From CAWJHE01 sp963842455 (lineage in GTDB: Bacteria; Chloroflexota; Anaerolineae; Anaerolineales; UBA4823), in contig CAWJHE010000006.1 in assembly GCA_963842455.1 (NCBI GenBank), positions 1 to 64,000 of the forward strand: a stretch of 64,000 nt of DNA, written 5' to 3'. Under the pieces are notes generated by a model. The model had not been told where the DNA came from. It did no database searches and saw nothing but the letters and a program-made list of their open reading frames with translations. This document shows, piece after piece, positions 63,622 to 64,000 of this stretch; the stretch's first letter is position 1; each line of letters starts with the position of its first letter. Both the position numbers and the translations under genes were made by a program.

Positions 63622-64000
63622 TCAGGATTGCGACTGACCGGCCCCAAGTTTTTGATAGCACTTTAACAGCCTTTTCTGAGCGAGATGCCAGGTAAATTTT
63701 TGGCGCGCTCGTTCGGCGGCTGATTGGGATAAACGCTCAGCTAACCCCGGGTTGTCCAGAATCTTGAGAACTTGCCTGGCCAGGTCGGATGGGTCTCCTG
63801 GAGTATAGAATAATCCATCCAGATCTTCACGCAGGAGTTCGCGTACGACCGGGATGTTGGCAGCAACGATCGGTCGGGCGCTGGCCATATATTCAATGAT
63901 CTTGATCGGGCAACAGCCTTGCGTAATGTTGCGGTCATTCAGACTGAGCGGCGCCAGGCAAACATGCGCAGCGGAGATAACTTGCGCGACAGCGTGGTGC
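63622..64000 (-). CDS. Glycosyltransferase family 4, C-terminal part, cut by window edge
   Basis: The frame is open to the window end, so about 125 C-terminal residues are visible. CCPIKIIEYMASARPIVAAN and LLREDLDGLFYTPGDPSDLA match the donor-binding E-x7-E region of GT4 enzymes. It converges on the GT4 gene at 62434 and may belong to the same cell-surface locus. Confidence 0.88.
   Translation of the reverse strand, partial: HHAVAQVISAAHVCLAPLSLNDRNITQGCCPIKIIEYMASARPIVAANIPVVRELLREDLDGLFYTPGDPSDLARQVLKILDNPGLAERLSQSAAERARQKFTWHLAQKRLLKCYQKLGAGQSQS

Overview
The window looks like a chromosomal segment of a bacterium of the phylum Chloroflexota, probably class Anaerolineae. This is an inference from gene content: a mevalonate-type decarboxylase in a bacterium, FabL-type enoyl-ACP reductase, EF-P with Arg at position 32, LVIVD-repeat and clostripain surface proteins, an ECF sigma/anti-sigma pair with a very long ectodomain, and small glycine-rich membrane proteins. 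Nearly all of the sequence is housekeeping or surface/secretion genes. I see no phage, transposase, integrase or CRISPR array.

Layout. 1-6.9 kb: radC (cut by the window edge), then a minus-strand run: acylphosphatase, a peptidase-MA-like metalloprotease, AEC transporter, HEAT-repeat protein, M50 site-2 protease, a mevalonate-pathway decarboxylase and a two-gene nucleotidyltransferase module. 7-18 kb: a giant LVIVD/M6-like secreted protein, a CPT-like kinase, a 56-aa membrane protein, a divergent acyl-CoA dehydrogenase homologue, a secreted trypsin-like protease behind a consensus promoter, a short palindromic-repeat cluster, and an SDR fused to a zinc ribbon. 18-29 kb: serine dehydratase, clostripain-like protease, a 58-aa membrane protein, D-aminopeptidase, DegV, DUF1475-like and TspO-like membrane proteins, phosphodiester glycosidase, acyl-CoA dehydrogenase. 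28.8-38 kb, minus strand: a tightly packed run Hsp20 - Lon - response regulator - PHP/AlbA protein - GNAT - MogA - signal peptidase I, preceded by tRNA-Arg(TCT) and a two-gene unit of unknown function rich in winged-helix-like segments. 38-49 kb: RibD-like reductase, LysM/M23 protease, response regulator, efp with a structured leader, a Cys-rich protein, a HAD-DinB fusion, then fabF-fabH, ftsH and fabL. 49-64 kb: cyclase, MenC/NAAAR, COG3375 acetyltransferase and SDR operon; ECF sigma/anti-sigma; DPP-IV-like peptidase plus SDR; msrPQ; radical SAM/SPASM protein, a small zinc-finger protein and two GT4 glycosyltransferases facing each other.

How the genes fit together. Protein quality control and envelope proteolysis are over-represented (Lon, FtsH, Hsp20, M50, M23, S1, C11, M6-like, S9, M55, SPase I). 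A fatty-acid elongation group (FabF, FabH, FabL) surrounds ftsH, which fits the known link between FtsH and lipid balance, although here this is only context.

A striking global feature is at least 16 single-base frame breaks in ten genes, each resolved by one indel, many of them in short homopolymers. I therefore annotate these genes as single loci with frame breaks. Sequencing/assembly indels are a more likely cause than real decay. I found no convincing completely new system. The best candidates for a second look are the winged-helix two-gene unit next to tRNA-Arg, the PHP-AlbA protein inside the Lon operon, the SDR-zinc-ribbon protein, and the efp and fabF leader structures.
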